Positions 27,464 to 38,800 of a DNA stretch of 64,000 bases are shown piece after piece. This DNA comes from Paracoccaceae bacterium Fryx2 (GTDB taxonomy: Bacteria; Pseudomonadota; Alphaproteobacteria; Rhodobacterales; Rhodobacteraceae). Under the pieces are notes generated by a model. That model had not been told where the DNA came from. It saw nothing but the letters and a program-made list of their open reading frames with translations, and searched no databases. Where the stretch lies: the NCBI GenBank assembly GCA_032334235.1, contig JAVSGI010000003.1:1178001-1242000 (forward strand), given 5' to 3'. A program made the translations under genes and the position numbers. Positions within the stretch are counted from its first letter, which is position 1. Every line of letters starts with the position of its first letter.

Positions 27464-28225
27464 TCAGGCTTGAACGATTTGGTCAAGCTTTTTTGTGACG
27501 GCGGAGCGCCTGCGCAGGCTTTCACCTGAGAGGGTGAGGCGGTGTGCGTTGTGAACGAGGCGGTCGAGGATGGCATCTGCGAGCGTTGGGTCGCCGATGG
27601 CTTCGTGCCACTGGTCAACGGGGAGTTGGCTTGTGACGATGGTGGAAGCGCGGCCGTGGCGGTCTTCGAGGATTTCCAGCAGGTCACGGCGCTCCGGGGC
27701 GGTGAGGACGGCGAGGCCCCAATCGTCAATGATCAGCACATCCATGCGGGCGATGGTTTTGAGGATGCGTTCATGGCGGCCATCGCCACGGGCCAGAGCA
27801 AGGGCCTCGAACATGCGCGGCGCACGTTGATAGAGGACGGGCCGCCCATCCCGGCACGCCTTGTGGCCAAGGGCGCAGGCGATCCAGCTTTTGCCCAAAC
27901 CGGTCGGCCCGGTTATCAGCAGGTTCTCGTGCCGGGCGATCCAGCCGCCATCGGCAAGATGCGCCATGACACTGCGGTCAAGACCACGTGGGCTGCGCAG
28001 GTCCAGATCCTCGACGCTGGCATCTTGGCGCAGAGCCGCAAACTTGAGCCGGGAGGCCAGTTTCTTGGTGTCGCGCTCTGCAGCCTCGCGGTCGACCAGC
28101 AGGCCGAGACGCTCTTCGAACGAGAGGGCGTCGAAGGCGGTTGACCTGCGTTGTTCTTCGAGCGCCGATGCAATGCCGGTCAGGCCGAGCGCCAACAGTC
28201 GGTCGTGGGTGGGATGGGTCAGCAT
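27464..28225 (-). CDS. istB: IS21-family helper ATPase IstB (type B), copy 1
   Basis: The 253-residue AAA+ ATPase has Walker A GPTGLGKSW near residue 110 and Walker B VLIIDDWG near 170, with an SQLPVDQWHE sensor region. It is 12 bp downstream of istA. It acts in target capture with IstA. Confidence 0.95.
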   Translation of the reverse strand: MLTHPTHDRLLALGLTGIASALEEQRRSTAFDALSFEERLGLLVDREAAERDTKKLASRLKFAALRQDASVEDLDLRSPRGLDRSVMAHLADGGWIARHENLLITGPTGLGKSWIACALGHKACRDGRPVLYQRAPRMFEALALARGDGRHERILKTIARMDVLIIDDWGLAVLTAPERRDLLEILEDRHGRASTIVTSQLPVDQWHEAIGDPTLADAILDRLVHNAHRLTLSGESLRRRSAVTKKLDQIVQA

Positions 28226-28237
28226 TTTAGTCCTTTC

Positions 28238-29776
28238 TCAATGGTAATAGCTGCCGCCACGAATGTTGGCGTGCTGGAGGGGGGCGACCTCTTCGGAGCC
28301 TTCCAGGAAGGCGCGATCGAGGCCGGTCTTGAGGATCGAACGAATGGAGGTGACGGTGCGGGCCCGGATGGTCACACCCCGCTGGCAGGCCGCATCAACG
28401 CGCTCCGGCCCATAGGTTTTGACCAAGGCCAGCACACCCAGGCAGGTGCGGAACCCCTGTTCAGGATGGGGGCGGTCAGCCATCACCATCTCGCAAAAGG
28501 CGGCGACGGCGGGGCCGGTCTTGGTTGCCTGCGCCAGCATTCTGGCCGGGGTCCATTCGGCAAAGCGACGATGGGCCGATGGCATATGGTCGGCCACGGT
28601 GACATGGCTGCGCCGCCCCGGGGTGCGCACGTGGCTCGCAACCCTCTGACCACGATGGAATATCTCGACCGTCTGGCCGCTTGTGCGAACATCGACCTCT
28701 TGTTTGATCAGCGCGAAGGGCACGGAATACCATGAGCTGTCGACCTCAACGTGATAGTCGGGTGCCACGCGGGCGCGCTTCCAGCGGGCGAAGACATAAG
28801 GTTCGGGCGGTAGGGGCTGAAGATTGGGCCGATCCAAAGTGGCAAACAGATCGGCGCGGCTGGCGCCATAGCCGCGCATCACGCGCATGTTCAACTCGTC
28901 CAGCAGCCGCCGGATCGCCACGTTCAACTCGGCCAATGAGAAGAACCGGTGGTTCCGCAGCCGCGCCAGAATCCAGCGTTGTGCCACTTGGACAGCCACT
29001 TCCACCTTCGCCTTGTCCCGGGGTTTGCGCGGCCGGGCGGGCAGAACGGCGGTGCCATAATGCGCCGCCATCTCGGCATAGGTCCGGTTCAGCCCCGGAT
29101 CAAACCGGTCTGCCTTGATCACGGCGGACTTCAGATTGTCCGGAACCACCGCCTTTGGCACGCCGCCCAGAAAGGCGAACATCCGGATATGCGCGAGGAT
29201 CCAATCTTCCAACCCCTCCGATGCCACCGCCTCGGCATAGGTGTGATTCGATGCCCCCATTGCCGCCACGAACAGCTTCATGGCCCGCGCTTCGCCGGTC
29301 GTGGGGTCGATCACGTCGATGGTGTCGCCGGCAAAGTCGACGAACACCTTCTCGCCGCCCACATGTGTCTGGCGCATCGTCGGGCGCACCCGACCCTTCC
29401 AAGCCTCGTAATGCGTGCAAAACCAAGTATAGGCAAAACCCCCGGGGTGCGCGGCACGGTATTCTTCCCAGAGCAGCATCCGCGTCACCCCAGGGCGGCG
29501 CAACTCGCGGTCAATCTCCGCCCAGTCGGGCACAAGCCGCTCCGCGTCCGGCACCGTGGGCGGGGCTGGAAACAAAAGAAGTTCAAGGCTGTCGTCATCG
29601 ATCCCCTCCGGCAAGGGCCACGTGAGCCCGGCATGACGCGCCCGTTGGGTGTAGCTTCCGACGCTCCCCTTGCTCAGACCGAGGGAAGCGGCAATGGACC
29701 GCTCGCTCAGGCCTTGCCCAAGCTTCAATCGCAAAACATCTCGTATCCGGCGCATGTTCAATCGTCCTGTCGGCAT
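28238..29776 (-). CDS. istA: IS21-family transposase IstA (type B), copy 1
   Basis: This protein of about 512 residues has an N-terminal helix-turn-helix (LSERSIAASLGLSKGSVGSY) and a DDE core: D in VFVDFAGDTIDV, D in VVPDNLKSAV and the downstream [14 protein letters not shown] block with the catalytic E. The C-terminal SSWYSVPFALI block is typical. The frame is intact. ATG 29776 is the second of two adjacent start options and has the better spaced ribosome site. Confidence 0.95.
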   Translation of the reverse strand: MPTGRLNMRRIRDVLRLKLGQGLSERSIAASLGLSKGSVGSYTQRARHAGLTWPLPEGIDDDSLELLLFPAPPTVPDAERLVPDWAEIDRELRRPGVTRMLLWEEYRAAHPGGFAYTWFCTHYEAWKGRVRPTMRQTHVGGEKVFVDFAGDTIDVIDPTTGEARAMKLFVAAMGASNHTYAEAVASEGLEDWILAHIRMFAFLGGVPKAVVPDNLKSAVIKADRFDPGLNRTYAEMAAHYGTAVLPARPRKPRDKAKVEVAVQVAQRWILARLRNHRFFSLAELNVAIRRLLDELNMRVMRGYGASRADLFATLDRPNLQPLPPEPYVFARWKRARVAPDYHVEVDSSWYSVPFALIKQEVDVRTSGQTVEIFHRGQRVASHVRTPGRRSHVTVADHMPSAHRRFAEWTPARMLAQATKTGPAVAAFCEMVMADRPHPEQGFRTCLGVLALVKTYGPERVDAACQRGVTIRARTVTSIRSILKTGLDRAFLEGSEEVAPLQHANIRGGSYYH

Positions 29777-30873
29777 CAAGCCACCCCTTCATTCCTGAAG
29801 GCGCAACTATCCTCAATTTGCCGACCAGACCTGCCCGCGATCCCGCGAAATCAGTGCCCAGCTTCACGCGAAATGACTGCCCATGATCCCGTGAAATCGA
29901 TGCCCACCATCAAGCGAAACACGCAGGTATTGTTCCAAAAGCTCGGTGGGCGAGAACATGATCCAGCTGTCGCGATGCTCGCCGCTCAGGCTGTGTTTCT
30001 TGACCAGATCGAAATCCTCGGCGCTGTCCCGCGTCAGCGACAGCTTCTGCGCCAATCGCTTGATCAGCGTCGATGTCTTGCCGGTGCCGGGCGGACCCTC
30101 CAGCATCACCTGACGGCTCAGCGGCAGGCGGAAAATGTGGTCCTGCACCTTGTTCAGGATGTCCTGATCACGCAGCCCCGTTCCCTTCAGGCTCTGCCGA
30201 AGTGCCTTTGCCCATACCACTGGCTGATCAAAGGCGGCAAAGGGATCGCCCGGGTCAAGCGCCGCCCCGCCCTGCAGCACCGCGCGCAAAGATGGCACGC
30301 CGACGGCTTGGAAATCGGTATGGGCGATCGAGTTGTTCAGCCCATCCCACCCGTCGTCCAACAGGCGTGGCGCATACCGCCCCGTCTCGACGACCGTGAC
30401 CTCGGGGCCATTGGGCAACTGGAACGGATCGCCAAGGTCAAGGGCCGCCAGCCGCGCGACCGGCGCGTCCGACGTATAGCCCGCCATCTGGATGCCCGGC
30501 GCGCGGCCCGCGAAATTGCGGCCGAAGTAATAGACCCGCTCTGCCCCGCTGTCCTCTTGCACCTTGACGCGGGCAATGAAGGGTTCGCGCGACAGGTCAT
30601 AGGCCGCACGCTGGCTATGGCTTTGGATCTGACCCAGATTGTGGGCGACGGCGGGATTGTTGAAATCGTTGCCCGCCCCCATCACCCCCGTCCCGCCGCG
30701 AGCCGCGCCTGCTAACTCGGCACGGGCGGCATCTGCAATCGCCTCCATCGCGACCAACGCTTCGGAGGCGATCGAAGACAAACGCTGAGAAACCGGGTCG
30801 TTCAGGGCAGCGGTCTGCGAAATCACGGACATTGCAGTGGCACTCCTTGGCAATCGGGGGGGGCAAACGGGCG

Positions 30874-30910
30874 TTGACGATTCGTGTCAGTATGAATACA
30901 ATCTATACTG
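30874..30910 (+). promoter_or_regulatory. Promoter of the WYL regulator with overlapping palindromic operator
   Basis: TTGACG (30874-30879), a 17-bp spacer and TACAAT (30897-30902) make a near-consensus sigma-70 promoter pointing at the WYL gene. CAGTAT (30888-30893) and ATACTG (30905-30910) form an 11-bp-spaced inverted repeat that spans the -10. This placement fits autorepression by the WYL protein and could also control the divergent helicase operon, whose ATG is at 30832. Binding is inferred. Confidence 0.65.
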
Positions 30911-30961
30911 GTGCATTAAATCTGTCCATATACTTTTAATACTCACAAGGGCGAGGACGTC

Positions 30962-31828
30962 ATGACAGCGCTGAAATGGGGGGTAGAGAGGCGACTCGAA
31001 TTCATCGAGTTCCGCCTCTTTTGGGAGGGCGGGGTGAACCGGTCCGACATCATCAACCGCTTCGGCGTATCGGTGCCGCAAGCGTCGAAGGATCTGACGC
31101 ACTATCAAGAGATTGCGCCCGACAATGCCCGCTATGACAAAAGCGCACGTCGCTATGTGGCGGGGGCCGGCTTTGTGCCGGTTTTCCTCAATCCCGACCC
31201 TGACGGATACTTGACACAGTTGCGCCAGAGGGCTGAAGGGCTGGTGACAGACGCAGAAAGCTGGCTGGCTTTGCCGCCTGCAACCGATGTGGCGCTGACC
31301 CCGCGCCGCGCTGTCGACGGCTTGGTTCTGCGCGCGGTGCTTCAGGCGCTGCGCGAGGGTGCGGCCGTCGATATGCTTTACCAATCCATGAACGCCGCCC
31401 ACCCAGAGCCGGTCTGGCGCCAGGTCGCGCCGCATGCCTTCGGCCATGACGGGTTCCGCTGGCATGCGCGCGGCTGGTGCCACGAGACGCAGCGGTTCAA
31501 GGACTTTCTTCTGTCGCGCATCCTTGATGTGGGCGCTCAAAGCCGGGCAGAGCGGGCGGGTGCAGAAGATGCGATGTGGCACGACATGCACGATCTTGCC
31601 ATCATCCCGCACCCCGGCCTTTCGCCGGCACAAGCGGCGGTGGTTGCGCGCGACTACGGAATGACAAAAGGGCGCGCGATCCTGCCGGTGCGCAAGGCGA
31701 TGCTGTTCTATGTCCTGCGTCGCCTCGGACTTTTGGAAGACGCCCGCGCCAAGGACCCCCGTGTTCAGCACATTGTGGCCGAGGAACCGGTCGGCACGGC
31801 AACCGCTCTTGCCGAGGCAAGTTCGTAA
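30962..31828 (+). CDS. WYL-domain transcriptional regulator, BrxR/CapW family
   Basis: The 288-residue protein has an N-terminal winged helix (RLEFIEFRLFWEGGVNRSDI, then FGVSVPQASKDL). Its WYL domain holds the MLYQSMN strand, the PHAFGHDGFRWHARGWCHE core, FKDFLLSRIL, and a C-terminal WCX extension (KAMLFYVLRRLGL). BrxR/CapW proteins are dimeric repressors that sit beside BREX, CBASS and other phage-defence genes. It is closely similar to the interrupted brxR at 55786-57960. It lies opposite to all other genes of the locus, divergent from the SF1 helicase and convergent with the 342-residue gene. Confidence 0.9.
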   Translation: MTALKWGVERRLEFIEFRLFWEGGVNRSDIINRFGVSVPQASKDLTHYQEIAPDNARYDKSARRYVAGAGFVPVFLNPDPDGYLTQLRQRAEGLVTDAESWLALPPATDVALTPRRAVDGLVLRAVLQALREGAAVDMLYQSMNAAHPEPVWRQVAPHAFGHDGFRWHARGWCHETQRFKDFLLSRILDVGAQSRAERAGAEDAMWHDMHDLAIIPHPGLSPAQAAVVARDYGMTKGRAILPVRKAMLFYVLRRLGLLEDARAKDPRVQHIVAEEPVGTATALAEASS

Positions 31829-31854
31829 TCCGCCCTGAGCATTGGCTGCCGATA

Positions 31855-32883
31855 TCACTTGAAGGCTTCCAGCGCCCTGGCAAGATCCTGAGGCTTTGCG
31901 GGTTTACGGTGAGCGAGGTCCTTTCTGATTTCGCCCAAGGCAAAGCACGCGCCCTGGTCCTCGCGCGGCAACAGCGCAAGGTCGCGCAGTTGCCGGGCAA
32001 TTTCAGACACTTCCAGTTCCGCCACATCGTTGATGCGGAACCTCTCGCGGTGCAGGTCCGACAGCGTCAGCGCGTCGCGGAATTGCATCAACAGATGCTG
32101 ACGCTGGTCCTCGATCCAGGGAAAAATCGCCGTCAAATGCGCCCGCCACAGCCGGTTGCGCAACTGTCGGCTGTCCTGTTGACCAAGCAGATGCAGCGGG
32201 CATTCAAACCGCCGCCCGTTGAATTCTGAGGCCATGGCCTGCGGCTTTTCCTCGCGCCGCGCCAGCCACAACAAAGGGTCCAGCGCATCGGACATCGCCA
32301 CCTGCATGAACGACTGCGCCAGATCAAGCCGCCAGCCCAACAGCTCGATGCTGATTGCGTGGATCAGATGGCCCAGGGGTTCGGGACGATCGGTAAGCGC
32401 GTGCATATCGGCCCAAAGCGCCGCATCGGCCCTGCGGATGCGGCCAAGCCAGGCGGGCGCACGCATGTCCGGGGGCGGCTCGGCCTGCGACAGCACACAC
32501 AGGCTCAGCCCGGTGCCTTCCTCGCGGCGAATTGGCGCAAAACGCGTGGCGAATTCGACCCAGGACGCAGTCTCGGCAGGCCGGGCATCGCGCAGGTCCA
32601 CGACCACGACGTGCTGCGAGAGGCCGGGCGTGGCAAGCGCAAGCCGTGTCGCCGAAACGGCAAACACCTCGGCCACCCGGTTCAGCGGCTTGTCCGGGCC
32701 GGCCGCAGGTACGGATGCCACCCGCCACCTGTCATCGTGCAGCCGGTTCTCCAACGCGGCGACGAAATCGTCCGGAAACGACGCATCCGGCGTGATCCAG
32801 GCCCCACCGTCGTAAAGAGCCTCGGTCACCTCGTCGAGAAACTGGACGCCCGAGCGCAGATGCCACGGTTCCGAGAATGTCAC
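31855..32883 (-). CDS. Unknown 342-residue protein of the defence-like locus
   Basis: I do not recognise this family. The protein is soluble, helical and arginine-rich in its C-terminal half, with a possible Rossmann-like strand (QHVVVVDLRDA) near residue 90 and a long helical segment (LLGWRLDLAQSFMQVAMSDA) near 180. No catalytic motif or membrane segment stands out. Its ATG overlaps the stop of the giant ATPase gene (32880-32883), so the two are translationally coupled and may form a complex. It ends 26 bp from the convergent WYL gene. Confidence 0.7.
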   Translation of the reverse strand: MTFSEPWHLRSGVQFLDEVTEALYDGGAWITPDASFPDDFVAALENRLHDDRWRVASVPAAGPDKPLNRVAEVFAVSATRLALATPGLSQHVVVVDLRDARPAETASWVEFATRFAPIRREEGTGLSLCVLSQAEPPPDMRAPAWLGRIRRADAALWADMHALTDRPEPLGHLIHAISIELLGWRLDLAQSFMQVAMSDALDPLLWLARREEKPQAMASEFNGRRFECPLHLLGQQDSRQLRNRLWRAHLTAIFPWIEDQRQHLLMQFRDALTLSDLHRERFRINDVAELEVSEIARQLRDLALLPREDQGACFALGEIRKDLAHRKPAKPQDLARALEAFK

Positions 32884-35800
32884 TTCATCAACAGCCTTCC
32901 CATCGGCGACAGCCCGAACCGGTCCTGCCGACGGTACAACAGCCCAAGTGCCTCGGCCGGGGGGATCAGCACTTCTTGCCAGGCCTCCGTCAGAGAGGCA
33001 GCCACCAGCGTCTCGCCGGGTGAGGTCAGCATTTCCATCGCCAGATCACGCAGGCGCTGAACCTCGGCCGGGTTGAAGCCAAAGCTGGCCAGATCGACAC
33101 GCAGGGCCTCGCGGCCCGTCGGGGCCTGCCATCCGCCGATCGCGGCAGTCAGGGCCTCGGGCGACGGTGTGGTCTGCTGTTGCAGATGCGGCAGGATCGC
33201 CCGCAGCAAGGCAGGCAGCCCCCCCGTCACCGCAAGAATCGTTTCGCGCACCTTTGGTTGATCCAACCGAGTCAGCCCATGGCTGTCGAGCCAATGCCGC
33301 AGCATCGCCTGCGACCATGGCCGGGCACAGACGACGTGCAGGAAGCCGGGCACGTCCTGCCGCCGGTGCGCCTGAACCAGCCACTCGGGCGGCAACACCC
33401 AGATCGGCCGCAACATCCCCTGACGAACCCGCGCATTATCGGCCAGAACCTGTGCCACCTTGGCATCCCAGTCACCATGGATCAGCAGGGCCCGCTGTTC
33501 GTTCGGCTGATCAAACTTGGCGTCGATCTGGGTGCGGATGTGGCGATGCTCGGCAGACGACACGACAACACTCAGTGGCCTTTGCCGGTCTGCCCGCATT
33601 TCGATCAGGTCGCACAACCCTTTGGGATCGGCAAAATGCCAAAGCTCACGCTGCACGACCAGCGCCGCGACTTTGCCCTGCCCGGGGTCATCCCCCAGCA
33701 GGCTGTCAAGCTGCGCATCGGTGACCGGCGCGCTTTCGTCCGTTTCCTTTGCAACATAGGGGCTGTGAAAGCTCGCCGGGTCATAGTCGACCTGCTCTTC
33801 GCGCGCCATCGCGGTCAACAAGGCCTGCTCCAGATCCGATCGGGCGCCCAACAGCTGCGCGACCTGCGCGTTGCGCAGCACATAAAGCCCCTCGGCAGGG
33901 CTGCTGAGCACGCCAAGGTCCGTCATTTCCTCCAGCAGAACCTGAAAATCATTCCGGGTCAAAGGCTCGATCCCGTCTGGCCAGAACCCCATGACCATCT
34001 CGTGGATGTCGTTCGCCGAAACACCGGTGCGCAGGATGCGGGTATTCCCCTCGGGTCCCTCGCTGCCAAACAACGCGATCACCTTGGCAATCGCCTCATA
34101 CCGCCAGTCCAGTTCCAATGTGACCTGGAACCGCGTCTGGATTTCGTCGTTGATCGACCGCCAAATCGCGCCTTCGAAAAGTTCGGCCCGACCCAGTTTC
34201 CAATAGGGACCGGATCCTGACTGGCGCTGCAGCTTGCCTGCGTTTTCGATCACGGCCTGACAAAAGACCTGCACCAGCGACGGGTAATAGTTCACCCGCG
34301 CAAGGACCGAGAATGCCAAGTTCGGGTCGGTGTAATCATAGCCCGCCGCGCGCATCGGCGCTGTCACCAAACGCCGCGCCTCGGCAAGATTGTCGGCGTT
34401 GCTGTCCAGGGGGCCGATACAGATCGGTGCGCCCAGATGCGGCAAGGGCGAGTTGGCCGCACGCGACATGCGCCGCACATTGTGCAATCCGGCAAAGACG
34501 ACCTTGAAGTCCCAGTTCGAGGTCTCCATCAGATCCTTGAGCGCGTGCAGGTTGGAGTAGCTGCCATTTCGCGCCTCGGAGGCCAGAAAGTTGTCGGCTT
34601 CGTCCAGCATGATCAAAAGTTGCCGCCCGGGCTTGGCGCGCAACCATTGGCGGACCTCCGCGCGAAAGCTTTCCGCCGTATAGTCTTTGACATCAAACAC
34701 ATTGGCATCATGCAAGGAGTCCGCAAGGTCACGCCAGATGCGCGCGGCCGGGACGCCGCGCCCGCCAACGGGTTTGATGTCGAGATTTATGACCCTGTGA
34801 CCCGTCTCCGAGTTGTCATAAAGCTGTTTTACGTGGTTCAGCAGCGCGGACTTGCCCAACTGCCGCCCGCCATAGACCAGACAGCCGCCGCTTTGCCTTG
34901 CCACGATCTTCTGGACTTCATCCTTGCGACCAAAAAACATCTCGGGCGGAATGGTGCGCGGTTTGGTGGTGTAGGGCTGAATATAGCCGAAGGGCAGGCC
35001 GCAGGCAAAAAGCGTTTCCAGCGGCTCGTTCTCGCCAAGCGCCAGATAGATCATCAGGCTTTCGTCCAGCAGCACGGTCGTCTGCCGTTCCAGCCGCAGC
35101 TCATGCGCCAGCGTTTCACGCCGGCGCCGGTCAAGACGACCCAGAACGATAAGGAAACTGGGCTTGTCCCGTCCCGTCGCACCAAGATGAGTGACAAGCT
35201 CTCGATCTCGCACGGCCTCGTCGGCGATAAGGATGTTGTAAAGGTCGCGTGATTCTGAGCCGTAGATCGGCGGCAGAAACTGTTCACGGCCCAGTCGCAC
35301 CTTCGCGCCCAAAGTAAAGCGATGCAGACGCCCCCGGATCAGGGATGCGCTGTTTTCCAATCGGCTGCCGACAAATCCCAGCGTTCCCAAAAGGCTCATC
35401 AAATGCGCACGCATCTGGTCGCCCGCGCCCGACTTCATCGCGTTGGTAAAGCTTGACCAATAGCGCATCAGGTCCAGCGCGCGCTTTTCCTGATCTGGGC
35501 CCCGCAGGCAGGGCGGAAGCGGGATCAGGGGCCTGCCCTGCAACTCGGCCTCGACCAGCCGGGTCGCCGTCTCTCGCTGGGCAGCAGCGGCCGCGACGAA
35601 ATCGGGGTGAAAGCGGCCAAACGTGTCAGGGCCGCGGTTTTCGATCGCGGCAAAGGGCAGCCCGTCCTGAATCTGGCCAATCATCGAGTCGACGGTGACA
35701 GGGTCAAACTCGGTCATCCGTGCCAACAGCGCACCGGCGGGAAGCCGGTAACGCTCTTGTCGGGAAAGTTCGTCAAGGCGCCGGCGCTGGTCTTCGATGA

Positions 35801-38800
35801 TGTGGTCGTGACGGCGCTGCACCAGGGCGCCGACCTGCTCCAGCACCCTCACCAGTTCGGGAAAATCAGGCGGCACCGCGGCCGACCGCAGCCCGTTGAC
35901 AGCCGGGATCATGATCTCGTCGGACGCCTCGGACAGGTCGGCCGCCAGCGCGGTTTCGATCAACGACAGGCGCTGCATCGAGGCTGCGATCTGTTCGCGA
36001 TGATCCCCCGCCAGATGCCACAGCATCGCCAACTGGCTTGACAGGCGCTCAATCTCGGCCTTGTGCGTCTTGCGCAGCGTACCGATCCGGGCATCCAGCT
36101 GTTCCTCGGCATCGACGCGATCCAGCGCCCCGACCGCGTTGGGAAATCGCCGTGCCAGCGCCAGAATGTCATGCGCCGCCAACGTCGCCTGATCCGCCAG
36201 CCGTTTCGGAAAGGCTTCGGCCAGGGTCTGGGCATGGCTGCTCGGCCGCAGCAAGCAGACATACAGGGCGTCGCGCTGATCCCGGCGCTCTTCCGAGTAG
36301 GCCGGGTCGTCCTCATATCGGGGCTGCGCGCCGCCCGTCAGCCGCAGCAGGTCGCTGCCGCCAATCCGTGTCAGTCGCGGGGCGGGCATCACCGGCTCGC
36401 GCCCTTCGCACAGGTGCACAAGATCCTGCAACGCCGCGCACAAGGCGATTGTAACGGCACCGTCCAGTGGCGTGTCCTGACTGGCTTCGTCTTCCAGTTC
36501 CTTCAGGACTTCCAGCGCAGACTTGCGCACCTGCTTGATGGTCGCCTCCAGCGTGGTGCGCCGACGGTTGTCGATCTGGGATTGCGCCGACCTCGCAGCC
36601 TCCAGCCAGTCGCGCAACGCATCGAACGCGGCCTCCAGCAGTTTGCACAGCCCGCGCAAGGATGTGCCCTCGATGGGCTGTCTGCGCCCCAGCAGTTCCG
36701 TCGCCTGTTCCGCGATAAAGACCGTAATCCCGGCGCGGTCCGAGGGCAGTGTCGCGACGCACGCTTCCACCAGGCGCACCGCACCCGCCTGACCAGTGGC
36801 GGCCGCTTCAAACGCCCGGCCAAAGAGGCTGCTCGAATCGAACAGCCGATGCAGCAGTTCCGACGCCGGCTGATAGTTGAGCTTCTTATGACGGTTCGCC
36901 GCCATCAGATCGGCAAGCTGCTCGGTGAGGCCGGGCAAGGGATCGGACTGTGTGTTTCCCAGGATCGTCCGTAGATCATCAAAACTCAGGCGGATGTCAT
37001 AGCCCAGATCCCCCAGAGTGCGGGCCAGCTGTTTCTCGGCCCCAACAAGGGGCATCTGGCGCAACCACCCGCGCGCCGTATCATAGGCACCAAACAAGGC
37101 CGGCCGCAAAAGCGCGGACAGCACCAGCCGCCGCGCCAGTTTAGCTTTGTGCGCGTCACCCGCGTCCTCGATATCGGCCAGCACCGCCACCGCCTGATCC
37201 AGCGCTTCGGTCAGCCGAGGGTTGACATGGTCTTGCGCGCGGATGGCCATCCGGCTTTCATACAACGCCCAGAAAAGCGCGGCGGGAAAGGGAACAACGA
37301 CGCCCTTTTCCTCTGCGAGTTCCAGAAGATAGGCCGCCAGCAACGTATCCCCACGCCGAAGATAGACATGCAGGATATCCCCGATATCCTGAGCTGCGCT
37401 CCAGGGTCCAATCTCCGGACCTTCGTCCAAGGTGTCGAGCGACGCGGTGGCCTCGACCAATTCATTTACGGGCGGTTGAAAAGCCTCGGGGGCAACCTCG
37501 GGAAGGCACTCCGGTTCATTGCCCCCCGTCGTCGTTGAAGCAACCTCCGGCGCGACCGTCCTCGCCTTTGGCTCCGGCTCATCCAACGCTGTGATGGTGG
37601 GTTCCGGATCATTCAGAGGCGCGGCAGCACCGTCTTGCTCCGCTTCGTCGTCCTCCACCGCGCTCTCTACTGGTTGCGGCTCAGGCGCGACTTCAGCAGG
37701 CACGGGATCTGCAGTTGGCAGCAAGGTCTCGGCGATTTCCCCTTCGCTGTCTTGCGTAGGCGGCGAAATCTCAAGAACCAGCACCAACTCTTCGATCGTG
37801 GTTTCGCGGGCCGCGAGCAGCTGCTTGCGGGCATTGTTTTCGTTTCGTCGCTGTTGCAACAGACGATCCGCAACCTCGAAGTCATCGGCGTCGTTCGCCT
37901 TGGCAACTGCATCCTTCAACTCTTGCGACTGTCGGTCGCTCGCCGCCAGTGCGCGTGCCGAAACTTCGCAGGCCTCGACAAGCACCTCCAGTCGGGCAAT
38001 GTCGGTCGTGTCGGGCAACTGCTCCGGGAATGCCCTCAAGGCCAGTTCATCTGACGTAAGGCAATCGTCCAGACGCGACCGAAGTGCCGCGAGGCGCTCT
38101 GTGATCCGAAGGCGCAAGGCCGAACGCGCGCTGTAAGCCTCGGCAAGCGCCAGCAGCGACTGGGCCTCTGCAACGATCTGTTGGGCAAGTTCCGGATCAG
38201 GCTCGGTGGCCTGCGCCACAAAAGCGGCGAGTGCGGCAGTGCCCCGCTGCCATTCTGCGAGCTCGGCCTTGACATCAGCAGGTATCGCGACCGTGCTCAC
38301 ATCAGGCATTTTCACTTGAGCAGCCTCGCCCCCTTGCGGATCATTCAGATGATCACTTTTCAGAGGGCCGGTTTGGGCAAGATGCAGCCGCATCAGGAAA
38401 TGGGCCATCAGGTGGGTTTCGGACGGTAGGGTTTCATCTAAACAGAGTTCTTCCAGGTCATCCAAGATGTGGGCCGGCTCTAAAGGCCTTGCGAGGTGTG
38501 CCGTGACCGCCCTTGCAGATCGGACCCAGAATGACTTTTCTGGCTTCCTTTCCTTCACCATTGTGCGATCGAATTTCAAAACTGCAGAAAGATCACCGTT
38601 CAACAGTTGAGTGAGATATGCGTAAAATCGACGATCGTCTTTGGCCGTGTCAGCTATCAATCCGGGGAAAATTGCGATATGCAGACGGCGCAACTGAGCT
38701 GGTACTGGCAAGAATTTGCGGACCACTTCTTCAGTAAGGTAGAGATTTTTATCATCTTGGATAGTAAGCAAAATTTCACCAGCCCTGGAGTTGCGCGCCT

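Larger units (their letters stand above)
27348..29925 (-). mobile_element. IS21-family element, type B, copy 1 (2,578 bp)
   Basis: The ends are TGCGGATTTCGCGGAGAATG at 27348 and the imperfect complement GCGAAACACGCA ending at 29925. GGTATTGT is duplicated at 27340-27347 and 29926-29933. Each end holds several spaced repeats of the form ATTTCxCGGGATCxTGGGCA, presumably transposase binding sites. The second copy at 47472-50049 has the same length. Confidence 0.96.
25568..30832 (-). pseudogene. SF1/UvrD-like helicase of the defence-like locus, split by an IS21 element
   Basis: Joining 30832-29926 to 27339-25568 (removing the IS and one 8-bp duplicate) gives exactly 893 codons. Walker A GPPGTGKTSTLIKRLA lies near residue 245. 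Walker B is VVVDEATDFSPLQLRAMGRL, followed by CGDFNQRL and the motif IV-like VTRSYRQSAELRAFAD. CVDHIKGLEFEAALF and FLYVGATRA are motifs V and VI. An acidic run (ETDDEDDDEDDVLE) separates the lobes. ATG 30832 has AAGGAG 10 bases upstream. The IS cuts between motifs Ia and II, so neither half can be a helicase. The downstream half keeps a frame into the IS end but lacks Walker A. Confidence 0.85.

Noticed and set aside
30854-30961. A CRISPR or small RNA in the WYL intergenic region
   Set aside because: There is only one inverted repeat and a promoter, no repeated units and no terminator.
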